26,162 nt of DNA from JANMDR01 sp031376425. GTDB taxonomy: Bacteria > Pseudomonadota > Gammaproteobacteria > Burkholderiales > Usitatibacteraceae. This document shows positions 13,823-22,813 of this stretch, one piece after another. The stretch's first letter is position 1. Each line of letters starts with the position of its first letter. Below the pieces are notes generated by a model. The model made no database searches, was not told where the DNA came from, and worked only from the letters and a program-made list of their open reading frames with translations. The stretch covers positions 1 to 26,162 of the forward strand of contig JANMDR010000116.1 of the NCBI GenBank assembly GCA_031376425.1, read 5' to 3'. The position numbers were made by a program, and so were the translations under genes.

Positions 13823-16588
13823 CCCCGCCGCCACCCCGTTGATCGTCAGATGTAACGCCCGCTGGGTACGCTCATCCGCTTGGCCTTTTCTGTATTGGCG
13901 CAATAACTGAATTTGCAGGTGGTTTAACGGATCTAAATACGGAAAGCGGTTACGAATACTGCGGGCTAGCGCTGGATTATCTTGCAGGAAACCTCTGTGA
14001 CCGGTGATAGCTTCAAGTATTGCTACGGTCTTGTGCCATTCCTCGGTGATTTGACTGAAGATGCGCTTAGACAGCGCCGCATCTGGTACTAAATCAGCAT
14101 AGCGCTGGGCAATACCGAGATCTGTTTTTGACAACACCATATCCATATTGCCCAAGATGGTTTTAAAGAACGGCCAATCAACGGCCATACTTTTTAGCAT
14201 TGCTAGGCGCACATCCTGTTCCGCTGTATTTTCATTCAGCCAAGCTTGCACTGCACTGCCGAATCCGTACCATCCCGGCAAGGCAATACGCGCCTGACTC
14301 CAGCTAAATACCCAGGGAATTGCGCGTAAGTCTTCGATCGCGAGCGATGGTTTTCGCGATGCCGGACGACTGCCAATATTTAAACCCGCCAACTCGTTAA
14401 TTGGCGTAGCACCCCTGAAAAAATCAACGAATCCAGGTGTTTGGTATACCAGTTTTTGATAAGCCTCAAACGAAGACTGCGAAAGCTTAGCCATCACATC
14501 TTCCCAGAGCTTTGGTGCCTCTTTACGCGCTGCATCAGGAAAAGCACCTAACATAGTGGCTGCCACCATGATTTCAAAATTTCGCCGTCCAAGCTCAGGA
14601 TTAGCGAATTTAGCTGAAATAACTTCTCCCTGCTCTGTCAGCCTTAGCCCACCACCCACACAGCCCACAGGCTGTGCCAAAATGGCTTCAAACGTGGGTC
14701 CGCCACCGCGACCCACACTGCCACCGCGTCCATGGAAAATACGGATAGTTACACCGCTTTCCGCACTGAGCGCGGCTAGTTCTTTTTGCGCACGATATAG
14801 TTCCCAGTTAGCCGTAAGATAGCCGCCATCTTTATTGCTATCAGAATAGCCAAGCATAATTTCCTGCTGATTGGCTTGCGCAGTCACTAAACTACGGTAA
14901 AGCGGATGGGCAAACGCCTCGCTCATGACACGTTGTGCCGCTCGCAAATCAGTAATTGTTTCAAACAAAGGCACCACGCCTAGTACCAAGGTTAACTTGC
15001 CGTTAATGGTGCGTGCACACAAACCTGTTTCTTTTTGCAGCAGAGCCACCTCTAATAAATCACTAAGCGATTCCGCTTTAGAAATAATCGCCTGCGTAAT
15101 CGCGGCATCACCATAGAGCTCGCGCACTTGTGCTGCCGCACGGAAGATAGCAAGTTCGCCTACCGTCGCTTCGCTGTAGTTAAAGTCGGGAATAAATAAG
15201 GGGCGTGGATTTTGTATTTCACGACTAAGCACCGCTATTTTTGCGGCTTCTGATAGCGCTAAATAGTCCGCTTCTACAGCGGCCGCTTTGAATAACTCAG
15301 CCACAACCACTTCATGCACTACCGCATTTTGTCGCAAATCAATAGTGGCCAGATGAAAACCAAACACGGCGACTGCACGACGCAGACGGGAGATGCGCCC
15401 TTCAGCGAGCCCGTTGACCGAGTGCGACCTGAGTGACTCCGTAATGATATCTAAATCAGCGAGCACTTCTTGCGCCGTCGTATAAGCCACCAGCTGAAGA
15501 ACCGCTCCGCGCGCAGGCTCACGACCAGTGAGCGTTACATAGCTGGCCGCCAACCGTGCATACATGCCGGTTATGGCCTGACGGTAAGGCTCGTCTTGTC
15601 GGAAAACTGAAGTGTCACCTGCGCGTTGCGCCAATGCTAGTAACGCCGCCGTCGGCGTAACTAAGCGTGATGACATTGAAAGCTCTGCACCTAAGCTGTG
15701 CAACTCCGCCAAATAGTGATCAAGCGCCACGGTGGCTTGACGACGAATAGCTTCATTGAGGGAGCTTGCGGTCACAAAAGGATTACCATCGCGATCACCA
15801 CCAATCCATGAGCCCATGCGGAAAAATGGCGGCAAATTATCAACATCTAATGCATGCTCAAGCGCGGCATAAACAGCAGGAATTACTTCTAAAAAAGTGG
15901 AGCGATAAAAACTGAGCGCATTGTCAATCTCATCAATTACCCTGAGCTTGGTTAAACGCAACATTGCCGTTTGCCATAGCTGCAATATCGTGCGATAAAG
16001 CGCTGCTTCAAGTTCAGCGGCCTCTTCAGGATCGAGATTGAGCTGTTCCATTTGCGTCAAAATTGCCGATACATCACGCTGACAATCTAAAATACTCTTA
16101 CGCTGCACTTCTGTTGGATGCGCCGTCAACACTGGGCTTACATTAGCCTCACCAATCCAACTCAGAATTTCTTTAGGCATCACACCACGTGCGGTGAGCA
16201 CCGTCATCGCATGCTTTAAGCTGCCTGCCTGCGGTGGCGATCCAGAGATTCGGTGCGCACGGCGGCGGCGATTTTGCTGACGGTCTTCCGCCATATTGGC
16301 CAAGATTGAAAAATAGCTAAACGCACGAATCACACTTAGCGTATCGTCAATCGACAAGTTTTCAAGCTCACGCTCAAGCTCTACTTGCGAGCGTTGCTGC
16401 GCCGGTGCCAAGCTTTTTCCGGCATCATCGATGCCACGATGGAATGCAACAGCAAGTTGCCGAATATGCTCTGTTTTGGCAAATACCGCCTCACCTGAAA
16501 CGCTACGAATGGCATTGCCAAGTAGCTTACCCAACAGCCGCGTCTCTTCCTTCAACTTTACATCATTGCCAACTTCGGTCATTGCCAT
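13805..16588 (-). CDS. ppc: phosphoenolpyruvate carboxylase
   Basis: 927 residues, within the usual range. It adds bicarbonate to phosphoenolpyruvate to give oxaloacetate, refilling the TCA cycle. Signatures: SPVLTAHPTEVQRKS with catalytic His157, GSWIGGDRDGNPFVT, GYSDSNKDGGYL, FHGRGGSVGRGGGP and the near-invariant C-terminus INGVAAGLRNSG. Two ATGs are two codons apart (16588 and 16582); AGGG lies too close to the first and about 8 bases before the second, so translation may begin at 16582. It follows pgi by 64 bases on the same strand and probably ends the pgl-hexR-pgi-ppc run. Confidence 0.97.
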   Translation of the reverse strand: MAMTEVGNDVKLKEETRLLGKLLGNAIRSVSGEAVFAKTEHIRQLAVAFHRGIDDAGKSLAPAQQRSQVELERELENLSIDDTLSVIRAFSYFSILANMAEDRQQNRRRRAHRISGSPPQAGSLKHAMTVLTARGVMPKEILSWIGEANVSPVLTAHPTEVQRKSILDCQRDVSAILTQMEQLNLDPEEAAELEAALYRTILQLWQTAMLRLTKLRVIDEIDNALSFYRSTFLEVIPAVYAALEHALDVDNLPPFFRMGSWIGGDRDGNPFVTASSLNEAIRRQATVALDHYLAELHSLGAELSMSSRLVTPTAALLALAQRAGDTSVFRQDEPYRQAITGMYARLAASYVTLTGREPARGAVLQLVAYTTAQEVLADLDIITESLRSHSVNGLAEGRISRLRRAVAVFGFHLATIDLRQNAVVHEVVVAELFKAAAVEADYLALSEAAKIAVLSREIQNPRPLFIPDFNYSEATVGELAIFRAAAQVRELYGDAAITQAIISKAESLSDLLEVALLQKETGLCARTINGKLTLVLGVVPLFETITDLRAAQRVMSEAFAHPLYRSLVTAQANQQEIMLGYSDSNKDGGYLTANWELYRAQKELAALSAESGVTIRIFHGRGGSVGRGGGPTFEAILAQPVGCVGGGLRLTEQGEVISAKFANPELGRRNFEIMVAATMLGAFPDAARKEAPKLWEDVMAKLSQSSFEAYQKLVYQTPGFVDFFRGATPINELAGLNIGSRPASRKPSLAIEDLRAIPWVFSWSQARIALPGWYGFGSAVQAWLNENTAEQDVRLAMLKSMAVDWPFFKTILGNMDMVLSKTDLGIAQRYADLVPDAALSKRIFSQITEEWHKTVAILEAITGHRGFLQDNPALARSIRNRFPYLDPLNHLQIQLLRQYRKGQADERTQRALHLTINGVAAGLRNSG

Positions 16589-16628
16589 GTCCCTAAAATT
16601 ATTCCGCTTACTGCAAGATGAAAAACTT

Positions 16629-16676
16629 TCACGTGCGCAACCGCGCCACTTTTTACGTGCGCAGCCGCGCCATCAG
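16629..16676 (-). repeat. 24-bp tandem duplication of the pgi stop region
   Basis: On the minus strand 16676-16653 encodes L-M-A-R-L-R-T-stop, the end of pgi. The next 24 bases (16652-16629) repeat it in frame as K-V-A-R-L-R-T-stop, with 18 of 24 bases identical. The copy occupies a good part of the 64-base pgi-ppc gap. Confidence 0.85.
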
Positions 16677-18302
16677 CGCGCGTGTAGAACCATCAAACTG
16701 TTCGTCTATGCCACTTGCCAAGGCACGCTGCACATCCAACGCCACCACCTTACCCAATTCCACACCCCACTGGTCAAATGAGTTTAGCTCCCAAATTACG
16801 CCCTGCACAAACACCTTGTGTTCATACAGTGCCACCAGTGCACCGAGCGCTTTAGCATCGAGCTGCGGTAACAAAATGGTATTGCTCGGACGATTCCCAG
16901 TAAAGGTTCGATGCACGCTTAAGGTTTCAATTTTCTCTTTCGGCACATTCGCTTTCTCAAGCTCCACCCGCACCTGTGCCGTAGATTTTCCCATCATTAA
17001 GGCATTACTTTGCGCTAGGCAATTTGCCGTAAGCAATTCGTGATGTGCCTTGAGCATATGCGTAGCCTGTACCGGCAAAATGAAGTCGGCGGGGATCAGT
17101 TCAGTGCCTTGATGCAGCAATTGGAAAAACGCATGTTGACCATTGGTGCCAGGTTCACCCCAAATGATTGGTCCTGTGGCGTAGCTCACCCACTTGCCAT
17201 CCATCGTCACCGCCTTGCCATTACTTTCCATATCCAATTGCTGCAAATAGGCTGGAAATCGGCATAAATGCTCGCTGTATGGCAATATCGCGACGCTAGG
17301 AGCTGCATAAAAATTTCGATACCACACACCCAAAATAGCCATCACTACGGGCATATTTTGAGCCAGAGGCGCCTCGCAAAAATGCGCGTCCATCGCTTCA
17401 GCGCCTGCTAAAAACTCATTAAATACCTTTGCACCAAAACTCACCGCAATGGCCACACCAATCACCGACCATACCGAATACCGTCCCCCGACCCAATCCC
17501 AAAAGCCAAACATATTTTTAGTATCAATACCAAATTTTGCAACCGCACTCCCATTGGTTGAGACTGCCGCAAAGTGGCTAGCTACAGCGGTTTCTGGCGC
17601 ACCCGATTGTAAAAACCAAGTTCGCGCCGACTGCGCATTGGTCATGGTTTCAATAGTGGTAAAAGTTTTCGACGCCACAACAAAAAGTGTGGTTTCCGGA
17701 TGTACCTCTTTTAAAACATCATCTAGCGCCGCACCGTCAATATTGGCAACAAAATGTACGCGTGGGCTATTCGCGTCGCGATGCGCCTTAAGCGCTTCGC
17801 ACACCATGCGTGGCCCAAGATCAGAACCACCAATGCCGATGTTCACCACATCGCTTATGCGTTTACCCGTGTAGCCAAGCCATGCACCTTCGCGCACTGC
17901 TGTAGCAAAAGCCAGCATGCGCTCACGTTCGCTGCGTACGCCTTGCAAAATATCAACATCATTTAGTTTAAGCGTGACAGATTTACTATTGCGCAATGCC
18001 GTGTGCAGCACGCTACGGCCTTCAGTTTCGTTAATAGCAGCACCGGCAAACATGGCATCACGCCGTTGTTCAATGTTCGCTTCTTTCGCTAGAGCGGTCA
18101 ACAAATTAAGCGTTTGCGCATTCACGCGATTTTTAGAATAATCTAAAAATAGCCCTGCTGCATCAATTGAAAACTGCTGGGCACGCTGGGCATCTCCGGC
18201 AAAGTAATCGGCAATATGATGGTCACGCACCACCTCATAATGTGCTGCTAGGGCAGACCAAGCTGGCGTTTTTGGAAGTTCAAGGGCTTTAATGTTGGAC
18301 AT
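16653..18302 (-). CDS. pgi: glucose-6-phosphate isomerase
   Basis: 549 residues, matching Escherichia coli Pgi. It interconverts glucose-6-phosphate and fructose-6-phosphate. Visible are the SIS-fold loop VNIGIGGSDLGPRMV, the catalytic-region motif QLDMESNGKAV, GEPGTNGQHAFFQLLHQGT with its conserved glutamate and histidine, and FDQWGVELGK with the active-site lysine. The start overlaps the end of hexR by 14 bases, so the enzyme is co-expressed with the regulator. In a cell using the Entner-Doudoroff route it mainly recycles fructose-6-phosphate into glucose-6-phosphate. The C-terminal coding end is tandemly duplicated after the stop. Confidence 0.97.
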   Translation of the reverse strand: MSNIKALELPKTPAWSALAAHYEVVRDHHIADYFAGDAQRAQQFSIDAAGLFLDYSKNRVNAQTLNLLTALAKEANIEQRRDAMFAGAAINETEGRSVLHTALRNSKSVTLKLNDVDILQGVRSERERMLAFATAVREGAWLGYTGKRISDVVNIGIGGSDLGPRMVCEALKAHRDANSPRVHFVANIDGAALDDVLKEVHPETTLFVVASKTFTTIETMTNAQSARTWFLQSGAPETAVASHFAAVSTNGSAVAKFGIDTKNMFGFWDWVGGRYSVWSVIGVAIAVSFGAKVFNEFLAGAEAMDAHFCEAPLAQNMPVVMAILGVWYRNFYAAPSVAILPYSEHLCRFPAYLQQLDMESNGKAVTMDGKWVSYATGPIIWGEPGTNGQHAFFQLLHQGTELIPADFILPVQATHMLKAHHELLTANCLAQSNALMMGKSTAQVRVELEKANVPKEKIETLSVHRTFTGNRPSNTILLPQLDAKALGALVALYEHKVFVQGVIWELNSFDQWGVELGKVVALDVQRALASGIDEQFDGSTRALMARLRT

Positions 18303-19284
18303 ATAAATTATCGTCTAGTCGGCGTTCAGAAATAACTTGTTTAGCGCGTTTTAACTTGCCGCTTAACGTTGGACCGCGTATCACCGCAACACCTACAGAA
18401 AGTGTGTCGATCAACGCCAAATGCACCATACGCGAGGTCATGGGCGTATATACGTCCAAGTCTTCAGGCACATCAGCCATCAAATGCACTGTTGCTAATT
18501 TCGCCACGGGAGAGCCGCTTGGCGCGATTGCCACGACGGATGCGCCTGATTCAAGGGCGATTTCGATGCTGCGAATTAAATCGATAGTTCGGCCACTTCC
18601 CGATATCGCCACTACGGTGTCTCCCGCACCCAGCAGTGACGCGGCCATTGCATGTACATGCGGATCGGCATACGCCACAGTAGGTACGCCTAAGCGAAAA
18701 AACTTATGTTGGGCATCCATCGCAACGATACCGGAATTGCCTAGGCCATAAAATTCAATGCGCTTCGCATCAGCCAACAACCGCGTGGCACGTTGTAATG
18801 CCTGCGGATCAAGGTGATTACGCACTGTCATCAACGCCGCTATCGTGCGGTCAAAAACCTTTGCGCCAACATCTGCCATAGAATCATGGGGGTTAACATC
18901 GCGGTGCACGAACGGCACACCATTGGCTAAGCTCTGCGCTAACCGCAGCTTAAAATCCCGATATCCACTAAATCCAGCAGCACGACAAAAACGCGCAATA
19001 GTAGGCTGGCTTACTCCTGCTTTTTCAGCGAGATCAGGAAACGATAAATCAATCACTAAATTTGGATGCCGCAGCACAAACCGTGCGACAGCTTGTTCTG
19101 AAGGGCGCAGTTTTTCAAGTAGCGAGGCAACGCGATCAAGCAATGCCGACGGCACGTGCGCTGCAGGTTTTATGGCTGTTGACGCGGCAGACTTCAATAT
19201 CGTCTTGGCTGTAAGATTCGCGGCTGCCGAAGTTACCGCAACACCACTACTACTTGCTTTCGAAATTTTTACGGTCTTGGTCAT
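18289..19284 (-). CDS. hexR: HexR, RpiR-family regulator of hexose metabolism
   Basis: 331 residues. The first ~45 are a low-complexity Ala/Ser/Lys/Thr extension not typical of HexR. The RpiR helix-turn-helix follows (about 47-125; AEKAGVSQPTIARFCRAAGF). The SIS domain (about 150-290) has the sugar-phosphate motifs YGLGNSGIVAMDAQHKFFRLG and ISGSGRT. HexR proteins repress Entner-Doudoroff genes and are released by 2-keto-3-deoxy-6-phosphogluconate, the Edd product. The gene lies between pgl and pgi in one run, divergent from edd-eda-zwf, its expected targets. A palindrome matching a HexR site lies upstream of edd. Confidence 0.92.
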   Translation of the reverse strand: MTKTVKISKASSSGVAVTSAAANLTAKTILKSAASTAIKPAAHVPSALLDRVASLLEKLRPSEQAVARFVLRHPNLVIDLSFPDLAEKAGVSQPTIARFCRAAGFSGYRDFKLRLAQSLANGVPFVHRDVNPHDSMADVGAKVFDRTIAALMTVRNHLDPQALQRATRLLADAKRIEFYGLGNSGIVAMDAQHKFFRLGVPTVAYADPHVHAMAASLLGAGDTVVAISGSGRTIDLIRSIEIALESGASVVAIAPSGSPVAKLATVHLMADVPEDLDVYTPMTSRMVHLALIDTLSVGVAVIRGPTLSGKLKRAKQVISERRLDDNLYVQH

Positions 19285-19320
19285 GCCATCCTTGCTATAA
19301 GTTATGCAGCATCTTAAAAA

Positions 19321-20019
19321 TTAAGCCGCGTAGTACACCGAAACTGGCACACTATTTTGTTGAAGAACCCCGCTAATAGGGGTACTTAGCATATCAATAC
19401 TAGTCAGCGCACGTTCATAGACTGCGCGTTTTGCTGCCCCTTGCAGCAGTAACGCCATCTGCTTGCTATGTAGCAATGCGCTCAAATTAAAACTTATCCG
19501 CTCATAGGGCGCTACCAATGGCGTCATCGCCACGAGTGCGGGTGCTAGTGCGGTATCAATGGCATCAGTTAAACCGGTGGCACCGGGAAACAAAGACGCT
19601 GTGTGCGCATCGTCGCCCATGCCCAACACGACAAAATCAAATGGCTGTGCCATAGACTCAAGCGCTTGCCAGCGCTCACTCAAACAGACCGCAGGGTTAT
19701 CGCCCAAGGCTTTAAGGGGCAGAAAACGCGCGGCTTTTGCATTATGCTGCAGTAATTCACTGCGCACTAAACGCTCGTTGCTATCGACGCTATCCGGTGC
19801 TACCCAACGTTCATCCGCCAAAGTAACACCTACCTGCCCCCAAGGCAATTGCTGCTTAGCCAGTTCGTTAAAAAATGCGATAGGACTGCGACCACCAGAA
19901 ACTACCAGCGACGCACATTCGCGTTCACGACAAGCGCGTTGCAGCGCTGCAGCAACATCCCGCGCGAGTGCAGCGGCGGCGGCAGCGGGAGAATCAAAAG
20001 TTAAAAAATTTATTGCCAT
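19321..20019 (-). CDS. pgl: 6-phosphogluconolactonase
   Basis: 232 residues from the ATG at 20019, chosen because residue one then begins the MAINFLTFDSPAAAA family start and GGATAG-like sequence lies upstream; an ATG at 20070 would add 17 unconserved residues. Pgl/DevB signatures: LVVSGGRSPIAFFNELA, VTLADERWVAPDSVDSNE and FDFVVLGMGDDAHTASLFPG. It hydrolyses 6-phosphogluconolactone made by Zwf to 6-phosphogluconate, the Edd substrate. It is the first gene of the minus-strand run, 36 bases before hexR. Confidence 0.95.
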   Translation of the reverse strand: MAINFLTFDSPAAAAAALARDVAAALQRACRERECASLVVSGGRSPIAFFNELAKQQLPWGQVGVTLADERWVAPDSVDSNERLVRSELLQHNAKAARFLPLKALGDNPAVCLSERWQALESMAQPFDFVVLGMGDDAHTASLFPGATGLTDAIDTALAPALVAMTPLVAPYERISFNLSALLHSKQMALLLQGAAKRAVYERALTSIDMLSTPISGVLQQNSVPVSVYYAA

Positions 20020-20117
20020 TGTTCTATCCAAAAAATTTCTGCGCTCTACAAAAGGAACGCAATTTAGCAAACCAGTACGCCAACGATAACTAGATACAGC
20101 AAAACTGCATTTACCTT

Positions 20118-20150
20118 ATTGTGGAGCCTAGCCTTGTAGTTTGTCAACAA
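20118..20150 (-). promoter_or_regulatory. candidate pgl promoter with HexR-like half-sites
   Basis: On the minus strand TTGACA (20142-20147, perfect -35) is followed after 18 bases by CACAAT (20118-20123, four of six for -10). The -35 is embedded in TTGT-N9-ACAA (20134-20150), resembling the TTGT-N7/8-ACAA HexR half-site pattern reported in Pseudomonas, with a longer spacer. The orientation fits transcription of pgl-hexR-pgi-ppc. Suggestive only. Confidence 0.4.
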
Positions 20151-20197
20151 AACCACCGCGGCCTAGTCTCACTATTGCCATAATCGCGCAAAATGAG

Positions 20198-20230
20198 GCA
20201 GAAAATAGTAATAATTTCCAAATTTTCTGC
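20198..20230. repeat. 9-bp inverted repeat in the pgl-edd divergent region
   Basis: GCAGAAAAT (20198-20206) and ATTTTCTGC (20222-20230) are perfect complements separated by 15 bases. It sits just upstream of the edd -10-like box and HexR palindrome. It could be a dimeric regulator site or a structural element. No family can be assigned. Confidence 0.5.
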
Positions 20231-20247
20231 TTTTCCACTAGAAATTT

Positions 20248-20264
20248 ATGTAGAATTACTACAT
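20248..20264. promoter_or_regulatory. hexR operator: probable HexR operator upstream of edd
   Basis: ATGTAGAATTACTACAT is a perfect 6+6 inverted repeat with a 5-base centre. Its core fits the HexR consensus reported for several proteobacteria (TGTARTWWWAYTACA) at nearly every position. It overlaps TAGAAT (20251-20256), a good -10 box for edd, whose ATG lies 33 bases downstream. Binding there would block the promoter. hexR itself is encoded next door on the divergent strand. Confidence 0.75.
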
Positions 20265-20296
20265 GAAAGCCTCAATCCCTGTGAAAGCAAATCATT

Positions 20297-22156
20297 ATGG
20301 TGCATAAAGTTTTAGCCGAAGTTACGGCACGGATTATCGCCCGCAGCGAGAAAACGCGTGGTGCTTATTTAGAACGTGTAGTTGCTGCTAAATCTAGCGG
20401 CGCGATGCGCGGCAAAATTTCTTGCACTAATTTAGCGCATGCATTTGCCGCCGAGCAACCAAACGATAAACTCGTACTACGGGAAATTAAGCAGCCTAAT
20501 TTAGCAATCGTGTCGTCCTATAACGATATGCTTTCCGCGCATCAGCCACTTGCCGCATTCCCACCTATTATTAAGGCTGCCGCACGCCGTGCCGGTGCCG
20601 TGGCGCAGTTTGCTGGTGGTGTACCCGCAATGTGTGATGGCGTGACGCAAGGTCAACCGAGTATGGAGTTATCGCTGTTCTCGCGCGATGTGATTGCTAT
20701 GTCTACCGCTATTGCACTCTCGCACAATATGTTTGATGGTGTATTGTGCCTTGGCGTGTGCGACAAAATTGTACCGGGCCTACTTATTGGTGCCTTGCAG
20801 TTTGGCCATTTGCCCACTATTTTCGTGCCAGCAGGCCCGATGACATCAGGGCTATCAAATGACGAAAAGGCTAAAATTCGCCAACAGTTTGCCGAAGGAA
20901 AATTAGACCGTGTGGCACTGCTAGAAGCAGAAAGCAAAGCCTATCATGGTGCCGGAACATGCACATTTTACGGCACCGCCAACAGCAACCAAATGCTCAT
21001 GGAAGTAATGGGTTTGCACTTACCGGGTGCCGCCTTCATTACACCTAATACGCCGTTGCGTGACGCGCTTACTGCCGCCGCCACAGAACGCTTAGTTGCC
21101 ATCACAGCGCTGGGTAAGGAATACACACCCTTGGCTCAGGTAGTTGACGAGCGTGCGATTGTGAACGCGATTGTGGGCTTGTTGGCTACGGGTGGTTCGA
21201 CTAATCACACTATTCATATCGTTGCCATCGCTCGCGCCGCTGGCATTTTAATCAACTGGGACGATTTTGATGCGCTCTCGGCAGTGGTGCCCTTATTAGC
21301 TAAAATTTATCCAAACGGTAGCGCCGACGTAAATCATTTCCATGCGGCAGGCGGCGTTGGCTTTGTGATTCGCGAGCTAATCGCAGCAGGCTTAATGCAC
21401 GCTGATGTACGCACCATCGCCGGTGATGGCTTGGCGCATTACACCCAAGAACCAGTGCTGGTAGATAGTAAATTTAGCTATCGCGCGGCACCCTTAGTTA
21501 GCGCCGATGAAACTGTGTTAAAGCCCGTAACTAAAGCGTTTAGTGCAGACGGTGGCTTACGCGTTTTACGGGGAAATTTAGGCCGATCAGTGATTAAAGT
21601 ATCAGCAGTAAAAGCGGCAAACCGGATTGTAGAGGCTCCGGCCATGGTGTTTAACGATCAAGACGATGTATTGGCGGCATTCAAGCGCGGCGAGCTTGAA
21701 CGCGATTTTATCGCGGTCGTATGCTTTCAAGGTCCGCGCGCCAACGGCATGCCAGAACTACATAAGCTCACCCCAGCCTTAGGCTCGTTACAAGATCGAG
21801 GCTTTAAAGTAGCATTGGTCACCGATGGCCGTATGTCCGGTGCTTCGGGCAAAGTGCCCGCAGCCATTCACGTATCACCAGAGTGTTTAGCAGGAGGCCC
21901 GCTGGCTAAAGTGCGTACGGGCGACATCATTTGCCTAGATGCCGAAACCGGTACCTTAGAAGTTAAAATTGCTGCGGATGTTTGGGCAGCTCGGGCGTAT
22001 TCTACTGCTAATTTAACGCACAATTCCTTTGGCATGGGACGCGAGCTCTTTCAAGCTGCACGCGCCAATGCATTAACGGCAGAAGAAGGTGCAGGCATAT
22101 TTGGCGAACTTCCTCAGCCAATCGAAACGACGACAACCGCTGGAGCATTCGCATGA
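20297..22156 (+). CDS. edd: phosphogluconate dehydratase
   Basis: 619 residues, the usual Edd length. It dehydrates 6-phosphogluconate to 2-keto-3-deoxy-6-phosphogluconate, the first committed Entner-Doudoroff step. IlvD/Edd signatures: SSYNDMLSAHQP, GVPAMCDGVTQGQPSMELSL (Cys113), LCLGVCDKIVPGLLIG (Cys155), GTCTFYGTANSNQMLMEVMG (Cys222) and VTDGRMSGASGKVPAAIHV. The cysteines are those expected to hold the iron-sulphur cluster. The ribosome-binding site is weak. It lies 33 bases behind the HexR palindrome and overlaps eda by 4 bases (ATGA). Confidence 0.97.
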   Translation: MVHKVLAEVTARIIARSEKTRGAYLERVVAAKSSGAMRGKISCTNLAHAFAAEQPNDKLVLREIKQPNLAIVSSYNDMLSAHQPLAAFPPIIKAAARRAGAVAQFAGGVPAMCDGVTQGQPSMELSLFSRDVIAMSTAIALSHNMFDGVLCLGVCDKIVPGLLIGALQFGHLPTIFVPAGPMTSGLSNDEKAKIRQQFAEGKLDRVALLEAESKAYHGAGTCTFYGTANSNQMLMEVMGLHLPGAAFITPNTPLRDALTAAATERLVAITALGKEYTPLAQVVDERAIVNAIVGLLATGGSTNHTIHIVAIARAAGILINWDDFDALSAVVPLLAKIYPNGSADVNHFHAAGGVGFVIRELIAAGLMHADVRTIAGDGLAHYTQEPVLVDSKFSYRAAPLVSADETVLKPVTKAFSADGGLRVLRGNLGRSVIKVSAVKAANRIVEAPAMVFNDQDDVLAAFKRGELERDFIAVVCFQGPRANGMPELHKLTPALGSLQDRGFKVALVTDGRMSGASGKVPAAIHVSPECLAGGPLAKVRTGDIICLDAETGTLEVKIAADVWAARAYSTANLTHNSFGMGRELFQAARANALTAEEGAGIFGELPQPIETTTTAGAFA

Positions 22157-22791
22157 ATCAAAACGAAAAAATTCGCAATATAATGCGTGCCAGCCCTGTC
22201 ATGCCAGTGATGGTGCTTGAAGATGTGGCGGCAGCCGTGCCCTTAGCGCAGGCGCTAGTACGCGGCGGCATCAAAGTGCTAGAAATCACTATGCGCACAC
22301 CGGTAGCACTAGATTGCGTACGCGCTATTTGTAGCAGTGTGCCAGAGGCTATAGTAGGTGTTGGCACTATTACCAGCCCTGCCGATTTAGATGCGGCCAT
22401 AGCCGCTGGTGCTGCTTTCGGCGTAAGTCCGGGCGCTACCGACGCCCTATTGAGCTACGCCGTCGAGAAGCAGTTTGCATTGCTACCGGGAGTGATGACG
22501 TCTTCCGACGTTATGCGTGCATTGCAATACGGCTTTACCGCATTGAAGTTATTTCCGGCGCAACAGGCTGGTGGTATTGGCATGCTGAAAGCATTGGGGG
22601 GGCCATTTCCGCAAGTGCTGTTTTGCCCTACCGGCGGCATTGACGTAAAAACAGCGCCGGATTTTTTGGCGCTAAAAAATGTAGCATGCGTAGGTGGTTC
22701 ATGGTTAGCACCCGCATCAATGGTCGCGGCAGGCGACTGGTCGGGTATTCAAGCGCTAGCACAGGAAGCTGCTGCATTAAAGCCAAACTAA
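22153..22791 (+). CDS. eda: KDPG aldolase
   Basis: 212 residues, normal for Eda. It cleaves 2-keto-3-deoxy-6-phosphogluconate to pyruvate and glyceraldehyde-3-phosphate. The general base is Glu44 in KVLEITMRTP, Schiff-base Lys132 lies in FTALKLFPAQ, and the phosphate-binding CPTGGID segment follows. The start overlaps edd by 4 bases, so the two enzymes are made in step. It is followed after 22 bases by zwf. Confidence 0.97.
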   Translation: MNQNEKIRNIMRASPVMPVMVLEDVAAAVPLAQALVRGGIKVLEITMRTPVALDCVRAICSSVPEAIVGVGTITSPADLDAAIAAGAAFGVSPGATDALLSYAVEKQFALLPGVMTSSDVMRALQYGFTALKLFPAQQAGGIGMLKALGGPFPQVLFCPTGGIDVKTAPDFLALKNVACVGGSWLAPASMVAAGDWSGIQALAQEAAALKPN

Positions 22792-22813
22792 ATTCTATAA
22801 AAAGAGAACGATT

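Noticed and set aside
20020..20070. Longer 6-phosphogluconolactonase from the ATG at 20070
   Set aside because: The added 17 residues do not resemble the family, and the ATG at 20019 has a better-placed ribosome-binding site.
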